Of a stretch of 64,000 nucleotides of DNA, positions 55,901-64,000 are shown piece by piece. The notes below the pieces were generated by a model that saw only the letters and a program-made list of their open reading frames with translations, did not search any database and was not told the DNA's origin. The number at the start of each line of letters is the position of its first letter. Positions within the stretch are counted from its first letter, which is position 1. Made by a program: the position numbers and the translations under genes. Source of the DNA: CAVSWT01 sp963731745 (GTDB lineage Bacteria; Bacteroidota; Ignavibacteria; Ignavibacteriales; Ignavibacteriaceae); the NCBI GenBank assembly GCA_963731745.1, contig CAVSWT010000002.1:1-64000 (forward strand), written 5' to 3'.

Positions 55901-56037
55901 ATCCAAATGCCAGTGATGCACAGAAAGAGGAATGGACAAAAAACAAATCATATATTGATATGCCCAATCAAGATTTCTTCACATTTCTAAATCCCAGAGA
56001 TATTTTTTGGGGTTTAAAATTATCGGTTGATCTATAA
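52984..56037 (+). CDS. TonB-dependent receptor with carboxypeptidase-regulatory-like N-terminal domain
   Basis: 1017 residues. The signal peptide is cleaved near FLTAQ. A regulatory-like domain follows (~24-105: GKIAGLITDATTGEALIGANVIIEG, SNIDGYYAILNVPPGTYTLRISMIGY), then a plug (LPVTSVSEVIGLQAG, GFSAEYGDIRSGLVNVVTKEP) and a long barrel ending GLKLSVDL. No SusD-type lipoprotein follows; instead a FlgD-ended secreted protein and a PorV-like barrel do. Imported substrate is unknown. The absence of SusD argues against the usual glycan-uptake pair. Confidence 0.92.
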   Translation: MKRFLLLIFLIIVQTTFLTAQTGKIAGLITDATTGEALIGANVIIEGTTQGAASNIDGYYAILNVPPGTYTLRISMIGYTKTNITDIRVNIDQTSNVDAKLSPASIETEEVVVVAQTPIVQKDVSSSVVNLNFEEIQSLPVTSVSEVIGLQAGVRSGLEIRGGDASQTAFMVNGMTLRDERDNSPFTGISYSSVDEVQIQTGGFSAEYGDIRSGLVNVVTKEPKKDKYTVSLITRYSPASQKHFGSSPNDPNSYWIRPYVDPQVAWLGTGAVNPATGQPYWDQNLRNQYPDFEGWVSIANQTLANDNPNDDITPEQAQRIFLWQHRRMLDINKPDYEVDGTVGGPIPGGEALGNLRFLASLRTTKSMYVIPLSRDGLSNLTGQLKLTSDISQGMKLMVQGLYSEVHGTNDNNAGLPGIFSSPGSITDALNRVSYIDARMFATDYWAPSTVIYKSFGAKFTHVLSPSTFYEVTLNSFLSRYFTNPAALRDTSTLYNISGVMLDEAPFGFADFPSSGINGIRMGVGFSNSRDSSKVSTYSARFDLQSQLDKNNNLKTGLEFVYTENKVNYASVDKFLPSGRSRSVWNNFPIRGAFYVTDKLEFEGMVANIGARLDYSDPQGEWYIYDPYTKAFASENSLNLDQLLTKQEVKKQVDLSPRIGISFPITNDSKLYFNYGHFRQLPTPENLFLLRRFSDNNAVTRVANPNNPLPKTVAYELGYEQNIYDEFLVRLAGYYKDVSLQSRLVTYISRDNKVSYSRTEPNNYQDVRGFELTLTKNRGNWIQGFINYTYDVRTSGNFGFGTYYESSSEQKRYEQTTTSNYQEKPIPRPFANSSIDIFTPTDFGPKLGDFSIFGDLRLNVVTSWTSGYSFTWAGGGSIPGIENNVKWNDYWNVNMRLSKTFIFSGFNLQVFADISNVFNYKYMSSGGFVDANDYLAYMKSLHLPKDIGDPLGYGNIPGDDVPGDYRTGPYISWDPNASDAQKEEWTKNKSYIDMPNQDFFTFLNPRDIFWGLKLSVDL

Positions 56038-56065
56038 TTTAAATTGAAAGTTTATCGAGGAATAA

Positions 56066-58477
56066 ATGAAATTAAATATAAAGAAAAAATTAATTCTAAT
56101 TTCTTTAAGCTTTATAGCAGCTATAATTTTCAGTAATATCAGTTACTCTCAATATGCTGTTAAATGGATGTCGGTCGGTTCACTCCACAATTGGTATAGT
56201 GAAATTGGCTGCGAAGCAGAAGAGGGATTCATTAAGGAACAGCAATATGGATTGCAATGGCCAGCTATTCATCCTCATCAGGATATGCAGGCAGCTAAAG
56301 CTTTATGGATTGGTGTAGAAAATTTTACAGATGACCGGGGTCAAAGTTTTCCGCATAAAGTTGTTCATGTTGGACCTCGTGTAACAGGCGGCGGCGAATT
56401 TTTCCCTATATCTTTTAAAATGTACAGCAAATTTGATCCCCCGCTAGTATTTGTTGATGATGATTTATCGCAAGATAAGTCGGTTGATAATGATGAGGTG
56501 GATCCAACAATGATTGCAGATAGAATGATTGTGAATGTGGTAAATACACAAACCGGTATTACCATGACTAGAAAAATATTTCAATTTGGCCAGCAATATC
56601 ACAGCAACTATATAATAACTGAATACACCTTTAAGAATACCGGAAACGTTGATGCGGATCCAGAAATTGAATTACCTAATCAAACATTGAATGGTGTTTA
56701 TTTTTATTATCAATACAGACTTTCCGTTTGTGCCAATACTAGATATGAAATTGGAAATGCAACCGGTTGGGGAATCAATGCTATGCTTGATACCCGCGGT
56801 GATGGAGTTAAAGTAGACCCCGAGGGAGAAAATTTTAGAGCCCAATATGTGTGGCATGGAAAGTACCCGCCATTTAACGCTTATGATAATATTGGCGGAC
56901 CGCTGTGGACCGATGCTATAAATGTTGAAGCTGGAGATACTGTTGGCAGGCTTGGAGCAGCTCAGTTTGTTGGTGTTGTAACTTTGCATGCTGATAAATC
57001 CGCAAGTGATAACTCAGATGATCCTGGCCAGCCTTCTACTACTTCCTGGGAAGGTTCAGATGAGCCATTGACATCTAATAATGATGCTTATAATACAGCA
57101 AAAATGGATCAAGAATATATATGGATGTCGAAGGGACATAAAATGCCCCGGCATGCAGACGCAGTTCAGCCCGACGGCAATTTTATAAATCCTAGCACCT
57201 GGGGTGATCCGGCGCTTGGAACTCCTGGCGGTTTTTCAAATACAAATGGGTATGGCCCATACACATTAGGCCCGGGTGATAGTGTAGTAATTGTTATGGC
57301 TGAAGCAGCTTCCGGCATTAGTTATGACGCAGCCGTTGAATATGGGAAAATGTATAAGCGAAAACAAATTACAGCTGCGGATAAAAATGCGGAGGTCATG
57401 ACCGGCCGCGATTCATTATTCCAGACTTTTAATAGGGCAATTGCAAATTATAATTCAGGTTATAATATTCCGGAACCACCTCTTCCTCCTAAAATATTTA
57501 ATGTAAATGGCGGAGGAGATAGAATTTCGTTGAGTTGGGATACTTATGGAACAGGCCCGGCACCAGATGGATTTGAAATTTATAGAGCGTCAGGGAAATA
57601 CGATAGTACATATCATTTATTATATACTGCCGCACCGGATGAAAGAAGTTATGATGATAAAAGTGCAATTAGAGGATTATCATATTACTATTATATTGTT
57701 TCAGTTGGTTCTGCTGCCTCCAATGACGGCACAGGCTTAACTCCGGCTGGAAAATTAAGAAGCAGCAGATATTATACTCAAACTTATAATGAAGCTAATT
57801 TGAAAAGGCCCTCGGGTGACAGCCCTTATTCTGCAAAAGTGACTGGCGGCCAAACAGCTCCATTTTTAATTCAAGCTGGGGTCAATAATAAAATAATAAT
57901 TGATATAGATAATCTTGGGCCTGACACGATAACCATCAAAGCTAATTCTGAAGCAGTGGACAGTTTGACCATTAAAAATATTGTTGGTCAAATTAATGTT
58001 CAGCTTGGATATAATGTAGCATCTGATAATGGGTTTGGACAATTAGTTTTAATTTCTCCTACAACAGGCTTAGATTCAAAAATTAATATTTTACCTGTAC
58101 AGCAGGATGCTTATTCTGCTATTGGATTAAATGCGGGTGTCACCTCGGGTGGTGTTCCGACTATACAGGAAGCTTTGGATAAAATTAGAGTTGTTCCAAA
58201 TCCCTATAATATCTCAGCTTCTAAAGAACTTGGTTTTGGCGAATTACAGCCAAACAGACTTGCTTTCTTCAATATTCCTGGTGAGTGTACAATTAAAATT
58301 TATACGGAACTTGGAGAATTGGTTCAAACCATCGAGCATACTGATGGAAGCGGTGATGAATACTGGGATTCAACAACATCTTCAAATCAAATTGTAGTAA
58401 GTGGTATATACATTGCAGTTGTTGAAGATACTAAAACGGGTGAACGCAAAATTGTCAAATTCGTTATAATTAGATAA
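56066..58477 (+). CDS. Large secreted protein with fibronectin III-like module and FlgD-like C-terminal domain
   Basis: 803 residues, 28 bp after the TonB receptor. The signal peptide (cleaved near ISYSQ) is followed by a large beta-rich region of unknown fold (SVGSLHNWYSEIGCEAEEG at the start). A fibronectin III-like module (RISLSWDTYG ... DGFEIYRASGKYD) lies near 485-565. The C-terminus has VVPNPYN, then TIKIYTELGELVQTIEHTDGSGDEYWD and VSGIYIAVVED, which is a FlgD/T9SS-like end. Probably exported to the surface with help of the following PorV-like protein. Confidence 0.8.
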   Translation: MKLNIKKKLILISLSFIAAIIFSNISYSQYAVKWMSVGSLHNWYSEIGCEAEEGFIKEQQYGLQWPAIHPHQDMQAAKALWIGVENFTDDRGQSFPHKVVHVGPRVTGGGEFFPISFKMYSKFDPPLVFVDDDLSQDKSVDNDEVDPTMIADRMIVNVVNTQTGITMTRKIFQFGQQYHSNYIITEYTFKNTGNVDADPEIELPNQTLNGVYFYYQYRLSVCANTRYEIGNATGWGINAMLDTRGDGVKVDPEGENFRAQYVWHGKYPPFNAYDNIGGPLWTDAINVEAGDTVGRLGAAQFVGVVTLHADKSASDNSDDPGQPSTTSWEGSDEPLTSNNDAYNTAKMDQEYIWMSKGHKMPRHADAVQPDGNFINPSTWGDPALGTPGGFSNTNGYGPYTLGPGDSVVIVMAEAASGISYDAAVEYGKMYKRKQITAADKNAEVMTGRDSLFQTFNRAIANYNSGYNIPEPPLPPKIFNVNGGGDRISLSWDTYGTGPAPDGFEIYRASGKYDSTYHLLYTAAPDERSYDDKSAIRGLSYYYYIVSVGSAASNDGTGLTPAGKLRSSRYYTQTYNEANLKRPSGDSPYSAKVTGGQTAPFLIQAGVNNKIIIDIDNLGPDTITIKANSEAVDSLTIKNIVGQINVQLGYNVASDNGFGQLVLISPTTGLDSKINILPVQQDAYSAIGLNAGVTSGGVPTIQEALDKIRVVPNPYNISASKELGFGELQPNRLAFFNIPGECTIKIYTELGELVQTIEHTDGSGDEYWDSTTSSNQIVVSGIYIAVVEDTKTGERKIVKFVIIR

Positions 58478-58506
58478 TACTAAAATTATATAATAACGAG
58501 AGTAGA

Positions 58507-59532
58507 ATGAAAAAATATACATTAATTATTAGCCTTTCTTTATTGCTTTTTATTTCGGCAAATAATTTATTTGGTCAGCAGCAAAAATTAGCTCAAACCG
58601 GGTTAAAGTTTTTGAGCGTCTCGCTTGATGCTAGAGCCAGCGGATTTGGCGATGCTGTTACTTCATTAGAATATAATTCAGCAGCTATGTTTTATAATCC
58701 GGCCGGCATGGCTAGAATGAATACTTTTACAAGTGTTGCCGTTGGTCAAACTCAATGGATTGCAGATATAAAATATCAATATGGAAGCATTTCGTTAGCT
58801 CCATTCGATGGAGATTATGGAATAATCGCTCTAAGTTTTATTTCTGTAGATTATGGCGATTTTATGGGCACAGTCCGCTATAATAATGATCAAGGTTTTC
58901 TGGATGTTGGAACATTTAGTCCAACTGCTGTTGCGTTTGGATTGGGTTATGCAAAAGCTTTGTCAGATAAATTCTCCGTTGGCGGTACAATTAAATATGC
59001 CCGTCAATCGCTTGGGACTAGTGTTGTAGGGGGAGTAACAGCAAATTCAAGCGGGTTTACCGGCGGAACAACGGAAGAAAATAAATTAAATGTGCTTGCT
59101 TTTGATTTTGGTGTTATTTATAAAACAGGATATAAGAGTCTTGACTTGGGAATGAGTGTAAGAAATTTTTCAAGAGAAGTAAAGTATAAAAAAGATGGAT
59201 TTCAACTTCCATTAATATTCCAAATTGGAGCCTCTTTTAATGCTTCCGATATTTTAGATCTAGATAAAAATATGCATTCGGTTTTACTATCCGTTGATGC
59301 AAATCATCCAAGAGATTATCCGGAACAAGTTAATGTTGGAATCGAATACACTTTTATGAATTTGCTATCACTTAGAGGCGGATATTCCACTCCAAACGAC
59401 GAACGTGATGTAAGCGCAGGGGTTGGTTTGAAGCATTCATTTGCGGGGGTTAACTTTGGTTTAGATTATGCATATACTCCTTTTGGAATATTTGATAGTG
59501 TTCATAGAATCTCTGTCAGCTTTGCTTATTAA
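58507..59532 (+). CDS. PorV/PorQ-type outer-membrane protein
   Basis: 341 residues. A signal peptide (cleaved near FGQQ) precedes FLSVSLDARASGFGDAVTSLEYNSAAMFYNPAGMARM, the family start, and GVGLKHSFAGVNFGLDYAYTPFG with a closing barrel strand ISVSFAY. It is the third PorV-like gene of the window, and here too lies directly beside a FlgD-ended cargo. It likely carries T9SS substrates across or along the outer membrane. Confidence 0.9.
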   Translation: MKKYTLIISLSLLLFISANNLFGQQQKLAQTGLKFLSVSLDARASGFGDAVTSLEYNSAAMFYNPAGMARMNTFTSVAVGQTQWIADIKYQYGSISLAPFDGDYGIIALSFISVDYGDFMGTVRYNNDQGFLDVGTFSPTAVAFGLGYAKALSDKFSVGGTIKYARQSLGTSVVGGVTANSSGFTGGTTEENKLNVLAFDFGVIYKTGYKSLDLGMSVRNFSREVKYKKDGFQLPLIFQIGASFNASDILDLDKNMHSVLLSVDANHPRDYPEQVNVGIEYTFMNLLSLRGGYSTPNDERDVSAGVGLKHSFAGVNFGLDYAYTPFGIFDSVHRISVSFAY

Positions 59533-59566
59533 TTTAATCTTATGGTACAACTAATATGGATCGAGC

Positions 59567-60850
59567 ATGAAAAAAAATTTTTACATAATATTAGCTTTCA
59601 TATTTTTCACATATCTTCTATTTATTGCAGGGTGCAAGAATGAAATTACTCCTAGTCTATACGACAACGTTCCACCATCATCCGGTGCAGCCCCTGTAGT
59701 AAATTCGATAACTCCACCTACTGAAGCTTTAGGGGGTGTGACAGTAATTACTATAAGCGGGACAAATTTTTCAACTACTAAATTAGAAAATTTAGTTTAT
59801 TTCAATGGAAAACCTGCTACCGTTTTGGAGGCTTCAGCGACTGAATTAAAAGTTATTCCTTCAGTTGCTTCGATAACTGATTCGATAGCAGATTTAAAAA
59901 TCGCCAGAGCAGGACAAAATGGCTCTGTTGATTTCAGTAATGTCATGCAATATCAGATTAAACCGGCAATACAGGAATTAATAAAACCGAACGGTGATGC
60001 TTTATTTACAAAAGATAGATTACCTTATGGGATTACAACCGATGCTCAAGGAAATATTTATGTTTCTATAAATGAATTTAAAGAAAGTATCGGAATTAAA
60101 AAGTATACTCCTGAAGGTGAAGAAAGTGATTTTGCTCCTCAAGGGAGTGAAGCGAAATCGTTTTGGAATTCGTTAAAATTTGGCCCGGCTAGTACAATAT
60201 ATGCAACAAAATCACAGCAACGAGGCGTTTGGCAAATAATGGAAACTGTAGCCCCTACAAATGCTCCTTGGGTTGCTTTTCCATCCGGAACAAAAATAGT
60301 TGCAATTGATTTTGATGCAAACAAAAATGTGTGGGCTGTTGGTAACAACAAGTCTATTTTTAGAGTTGCCCCTGATGCCACTTTTAAAGCTTTTGATTTT
60401 ACCGGAGATGCCACTTCAGTTCGAGTTTATAATAACGATTTGTATGTGCTGGCAACAGTAGCCTCAAATCAATCTGTTTGGCGTTTCCAAATTATTTCTT
60501 CTGACAGCCTTGGACAAGCAGAAAAATATTTTGATTTTACAGATAAAATTGGCGGAGATTCAGTAAGTGCCAGTGTGATCACAATTGCTGCTGACGGAGA
60601 TTTGTATATTGGGACCGATAAAATGATAGACCCTGTGATTATTGTTCATCCAGATAAATCGTTTGAGCCACTGTATCCTGGTGTAATAGGTGCCCAAACA
60701 TATATTTATTCATTTTCTTGGGATCCGGGGAATTTTCTATATTTTTCTGAGGTACCAATTTTTGATAATACAGGTGCTGTTGTTAAAATTCCAAAGATAT
60801 TTAGACTTAATATGCAAAAAAATGGCGCCCCTCAGTATGGGCGATTGTAA
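59567..60850 (+). CDS. Lipoprotein with an IPT/TIG domain and a beta-propeller
   Basis: 427 residues from ATG 59567. The lipobox is FIAGC. An IPT/TIG module follows (PVVNSITPPTEALGGVTVITISGTNFS ... VYFNGKPATVLEASATELKVIPS), then propeller blades of NHL/Vgb type (YGITTDAQGNIYVSINE, AIDFDANKNVWAVGNN, ITIAADGDLYIGTDK). Such proteins bind glycans or proteins at the surface. Neighbours are secretion and cargo genes. Confidence 0.85.
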   Translation: MKKNFYIILAFIFFTYLLFIAGCKNEITPSLYDNVPPSSGAAPVVNSITPPTEALGGVTVITISGTNFSTTKLENLVYFNGKPATVLEASATELKVIPSVASITDSIADLKIARAGQNGSVDFSNVMQYQIKPAIQELIKPNGDALFTKDRLPYGITTDAQGNIYVSINEFKESIGIKKYTPEGEESDFAPQGSEAKSFWNSLKFGPASTIYATKSQQRGVWQIMETVAPTNAPWVAFPSGTKIVAIDFDANKNVWAVGNNKSIFRVAPDATFKAFDFTGDATSVRVYNNDLYVLATVASNQSVWRFQIISSDSLGQAEKYFDFTDKIGGDSVSASVITIAADGDLYIGTDKMIDPVIIVHPDKSFEPLYPGVIGAQTYIYSFSWDPGNFLYFSEVPIFDNTGAVVKIPKIFRLNMQKNGAPQYGRL

Positions 60851-60919
60851 AAATAAATTAGCAGTAGAAATAGGTTCTATTCTAATCTAATACCCTAACA
60901 CTAACTATAAGGAGATGTT

Positions 60920-62194
60920 ATGTTAAAAAAAATGTCTACAATGTTCGTTTTCGTTTTGCTGCTTTCCGTTGTAGCGCAAGCACAGTGGGATTTTCAAGGT
61001 GCTTGGCCAGATACCAACTATAAAGGCGGTACTCATGGAATTGCAGTAAGTCCTGACGGCAATGTTTGGACTGCAAGTTATTATTCTACCGATTGGATAA
61101 CCCCTGATGGTGATACATTAAGAACAAGCCCAATCCTAGTTTTTAGCGCAGATGGTTCATCAGTAGATACAATCCAAACTGTTGCAACAAACGGCGGTTT
61201 TACTGTTGATACGTTAAGCGGTAGCTGCCGCGGTTTGAGTGCAGATGCTGATGGGAATATTCTATATGTCCAATCCGGACCAAGTAAGATTCTTAAGATT
61301 GATTATCAGACCATGGAAGGAATGGCAAGGCATGATATTACTGAAGTTGGATCTTCGCCAACAAGAGCCGCAGCCTCTTCTGATGGAAGTATTTTTGTAG
61401 GCCCGGTAGTAGGCGGAGGAACTACTGCTATTGTTAAATATGATACAGATTTGAATTTTGTTGAAAACGCAGTTGTTGGACCACCAGCAATTGCAAGAAC
61501 AATGGAAGTATCGAATGACGGAAATTCAATTTATTGGACTCCTTTTACCGGCACTTTTGGAGTTTATCTTTATTCACGTGCTGATGAATTCTCACCTTAT
61601 GAGCTTACTGATTCACTTGTACAAGGTATGTCAGTTGAAACCGTTGCTTTAAATCCAGCGACCGGTCTTTTGTGGGTTTCAAATGATTCTAGAGGAGATT
61701 CAATTTATTCACATTTAACCTGGTATGGAATGGATCTTACTACAAAAACACTAGTTGATAGTTTCACTTTACCTTCACCAGATCCAACGCCAGCTGATGA
61801 ATACCCTAGAGGTCTAGCTTTTACACCTGATGGTGGTACTGCTTTTGTCGGTTTATTTGGTTCCAAGTATTCTCGTTTGTATAAATTTGACAAATCAACT
61901 GGTGTTGAACAGGAAATGGGAATTGTTCCTGATAAATTTGATCTTTCTCAAAATTATCCAAATCCGTTTAATCCCAGCACTGTAATTAGTTTTAATGTTG
62001 CAAAAGCTGGATTTGTTACTTTAAAAGTTTATGATATAACAGGAAAAGAAGTAGCAACTTTAGTGAACAGTGAACTAACTAATGGGAAGTTTTATGTTAA
62101 TTTTGATGCTTCTAATTTAGCATCCGGTACTTATATTTATCAATTAACTTCCAATGGAACTAAACTTTCCAAGAAAATGATGCTTCTAAAATAA
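60920..62194 (+). CDS. Secreted beta-propeller protein with a type A T9SS sorting domain
   Basis: 424 residues; AAGGAG lies 7 nt before the ATG. After the signal peptide (cleaved near AQAQ) a propeller runs to ~330 (GTHGIAVSPDGNVWTAS, GLSADADGNILYVQSG, RGLAFTPDGGTAFVGLF). The final ~85 residues are a typical sorting domain (FDLSQNYPNPFNPSTVISF, TLKVYDITGKEVATLV, LASGTYIYQL, KKMMLLK). This domain directs export by T9SS and is normally removed or used for anchoring. It is the clearest T9SS substrate of the window. Confidence 0.93.
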   Translation: MLKKMSTMFVFVLLLSVVAQAQWDFQGAWPDTNYKGGTHGIAVSPDGNVWTASYYSTDWITPDGDTLRTSPILVFSADGSSVDTIQTVATNGGFTVDTLSGSCRGLSADADGNILYVQSGPSKILKIDYQTMEGMARHDITEVGSSPTRAAASSDGSIFVGPVVGGGTTAIVKYDTDLNFVENAVVGPPAIARTMEVSNDGNSIYWTPFTGTFGVYLYSRADEFSPYELTDSLVQGMSVETVALNPATGLLWVSNDSRGDSIYSHLTWYGMDLTTKTLVDSFTLPSPDPTPADEYPRGLAFTPDGGTAFVGLFGSKYSRLYKFDKSTGVEQEMGIVPDKFDLSQNYPNPFNPSTVISFNVAKAGFVTLKVYDITGKEVATLVNSELTNGKFYVNFDASNLASGTYIYQLTSNGTKLSKKMMLLK

Positions 62195-62217
62195 TAGGGA
62201 TTTATCACGTTAGTTAA

Positions 62218-62246
62218 AGCCGGATGATTAACGTCCGGCTTTTTTT
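62218..62246 (+). terminator. Intrinsic terminator after the T9SS cargo gene
   Basis: A 7-bp GC-rich stem (AGCCGGA at 62218-62224, TCCGGCT at 62234-62240) with a 9-nt loop is followed by six T. Confidence 0.9.
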
Positions 62247-62292
62247 ATTGATATTAAATTTAAAATAAGTTTCAGTATTAAATTGAGGAATA

Positions 62293-64000
62293 ATGAAAAA
62301 ATTAACTACAATTTTATTCATTTTGCTTTTCAATGTTTCTCTGTTTAGTCAGTTCGATTCGCCCAAAAATGAACTGAGAGGAGTTTGGATAGCTGCACTT
62401 GGAATAGATTGGCCAAGCGTCCAAGGAACATCTGTTTCAGCAATTCAAAATCAGAAATCCCAACTTTTAAATATTTTTGATTTTCATAAGAACCAGGGAC
62501 TCAATGCCATATTCCTGCACATGCGTCCGATATGCGATGCATTGTATAAAAGCAATTATGAACCTTGGTCTAGTTACCTCACAGGCACACAGGGCGCAGC
62601 TCCTTCCGATACTAGTTACGATCCGCTCAAATTTGCTATTGAAGAATCTCATTTACGTGGAATGGAATTGCATGCATGGTTAAATCCTTACCGTGCAGAA
62701 TTGCAGAACGGCAGCCAGGTTTCTTCAAATCATATTATAAATAAACATCCGGAATGGATTATTAAATGCAACGGTTCTGAATACCGTTTTCTTAATCCAG
62801 GTCTTCCAAAGGTAAGAGAATATGTAGTAAAAATAGTAATGGATATTGTTCGAAGATATAATGTTGATGGCATTCACTTCGACGATTATTTTTATCCTTA
62901 CTCTGAATATGGATCATTTAATGATGATCAGACTTTTAATCTATATCCTAATGGATTTACTGATAAAGCAGCCTGGCGTAAGAATAATGTTAACCTGCTT
63001 TTAAAAATGATAAATGACAGTATAAAAGTGGCTAAACCCTGGGTGAAATTTGGAGTTTCTCCTTCGGGGAATCCATCAGTTAATAGTTCTATATATTGTG
63101 ACCCCGCTGCCTGGTTAAAAGGAAATTATACAGATTCTACCGGGACATCTGTTACCGGGGAACCGTATATAGATTATATAATGCCCCAGCTTTATTGGTC
63201 GGATTATGGCGGCTATATTTCGACATGGTCAAAATCTTCATTCCTAAATGGCAGACATTTGTATATTGGACAAGCAGCATATAGATATGGCACAAATGAT
63301 ATGCCTGCAAACGAACCTTCATGGGAGGTTATGACGAATAGAAGTAATTCAAATGTTAAAGGCGGTGTTTATTTCAGTTCAAGAAGTTTAACTAATAATC
63401 TCGGGTATGGCAGTGATACTTTGCGATATCGATATTTTACACATCCGGCTATTACTCCAAAAATGAAATGGGTTGAATCCGGATTGAAAAAACCAAATGC
63501 GCCAATGAATTTGAGATTTGAAATTAATTCATCAACACTTAAAAATGAATTGCATTGGGACAAACCAACTACTACAACAGAAGGTGATACGGCTTTTGCT
63601 TATGTTGTCTACAGATCAGAAAATAATCCTCCAGATGTTAATGATTCGACAAACATATTTGGTATTACAGGCAATATATTCCTTTCTTCAAACGATTCCA
63701 GATATTCAGTTACAAAGGGAAAATATTATGCTGTAACCGCTATCGATAGATATTCTAATGAATCTTCAATTAGTAATGTAGTAAGTTTAGATTCTCCATC
63801 ATTAATTCCAGATAAACCTGTACTGGTTTCTCCATCAAATGATAATCAGGAACTTGGATTAAGCACAAATTTAGTTTGGTCCAATACACAAAATGCTGAA
63901 AGATATATAGTTCAAGTTGCGGAAGATTCAACTTTTTCATCGGATATAATTTTATTAGCAGGTGAATTCAGAAATAATAAAATAGCATTTAGAAATGTAA
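62293..64000 (+). CDS. Glycoside-hydrolase-like protein of the GHL10/DUF187 type, 3' end beyond the window
   Basis: The frame is open from ATG 62293 (AGGAA just upstream) to the window end, giving 569 residues without a stop. The signal peptide is cleaved near SLFSQ. The catalytic barrel shows ELRGVWIAALGIDWPS, GLNAIFLHMRP, ELHAWLNPYRA, RYNVDGIHFDDYFYPY (acidic pair), FGVSPSGNP and YIDYIMPQLYWSDYG. A fibronectin III-like module starts near residue 400, and a further one (PDKPVLVSPSNDNQELGLSTNLVWS) begins before the cut. It probably cleaves peptidoglycan- or GlcNAc-type glycans outside the cell. A T9SS sorting domain may lie beyond the window. Confidence 0.9.
   Translation, partial: MKKLTTILFILLFNVSLFSQFDSPKNELRGVWIAALGIDWPSVQGTSVSAIQNQKSQLLNIFDFHKNQGLNAIFLHMRPICDALYKSNYEPWSSYLTGTQGAAPSDTSYDPLKFAIEESHLRGMELHAWLNPYRAELQNGSQVSSNHIINKHPEWIIKCNGSEYRFLNPGLPKVREYVVKIVMDIVRRYNVDGIHFDDYFYPYSEYGSFNDDQTFNLYPNGFTDKAAWRKNNVNLLLKMINDSIKVAKPWVKFGVSPSGNPSVNSSIYCDPAAWLKGNYTDSTGTSVTGEPYIDYIMPQLYWSDYGGYISTWSKSSFLNGRHLYIGQAAYRYGTNDMPANEPSWEVMTNRSNSNVKGGVYFSSRSLTNNLGYGSDTLRYRYFTHPAITPKMKWVESGLKKPNAPMNLRFEINSSTLKNELHWDKPTTTTEGDTAFAYVVYRSENNPPDVNDSTNIFGITGNIFLSSNDSRYSVTKGKYYAVTAIDRYSNESSISNVVSLDSPSLIPDKPVLVSPSNDNQELGLSTNLVWSNTQNAERYIVQVAEDSTFSSDIILLAGEFRNNKIAFRNV

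Overview
The window is AT-rich (about one third G+C, judged by eye) and densely coded. It looks like a chromosomal segment of a Bacteroidota/FCB-group bacterium, most likely of the Ignavibacteria type. The basis is: a secreted protein ending in a type IX secretion (T9SS) sorting domain with an NYPNPFNPST motif; two further secreted proteins ending in FlgD-like domains; three PorV/PorQ-type outer-membrane proteins; a TonB receptor with a carboxypeptidase-regulatory-like N-terminus; many TTG/GTG starts; and a few TAAATTTG boxes matching the Bacteroidota -7 element. The assignment comes from reading the sequence only; no search was run.

Region by region. 1-420: the 3' half of a tRNA-Val(TAC) gene, a small GIY-YIG nuclease ORF, and a second degenerate copy of the tRNA 3' part, closed by a terminator. 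0.7-9.4 kb: a broken TonB_C/PPIase-like lipoprotein gene, a fused 2-oxoglutarate decarboxylase/E1-E2 enzyme (Kgd type), pdxH, an uncharacterised gene pair, a small membrane protein, a LuxR-type regulator with a degenerate receiver, and a beta-barrel protein. 9.5-15.0 kb: a DMT exporter, then a tight five-gene run (NodB deacetylase, membrane GT2, radical SAM, DUF1207-like, site-2 protease). 15.0-19.5 kb: a secretion module (lipoprotein, Asp-box/FlgD-like cargo, two PorV-like proteins). 19.7-28.6 kb: a surface-glycan locus (glycosyltransferase, wecB, Wzx-like flippase, deacetylase-like protein, GT4, asparagine-synthase-like protein lacking the catalytic Cys, GT9). 28.6-44.7 kb: mostly housekeeping (glycerate kinase, thyA-folA-mutL, methylmalonyl-CoA mutase catalytic subunit, UbiA-type prenyltransferase, CNNM/CorC protein, a Ser/Thr kinase with TPRs, tgt-yajC, ribBA, NfeD). 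44.9-52.8 kb: OmpA with TSP3 repeats, a TIGR02757-like protein, an OPT and an MFS transporter, a barrel protein and an M29-like peptidase. 53.0-64.0 kb: a second secretion module (TonB receptor, FlgD-ended cargo, PorV-like protein, IPT/propeller lipoprotein, T9SS cargo) and the start of a GHL10-type glycoside hydrolase that runs off the end.

The most interesting points are the tRNA/GIY-YIG/tRNA cassette, whose reading frame is open through the first tRNA copy and ends inside the second, and five separate gene interruptions that each look like one extra base (+1). Four break a gene body (699-1395, 21837-23241, 23238-24789, 36067-37294) and one sits at a start site (17484-17495). They may be consensus errors, recent pseudogenes or, less likely, programmed +1 shifts.
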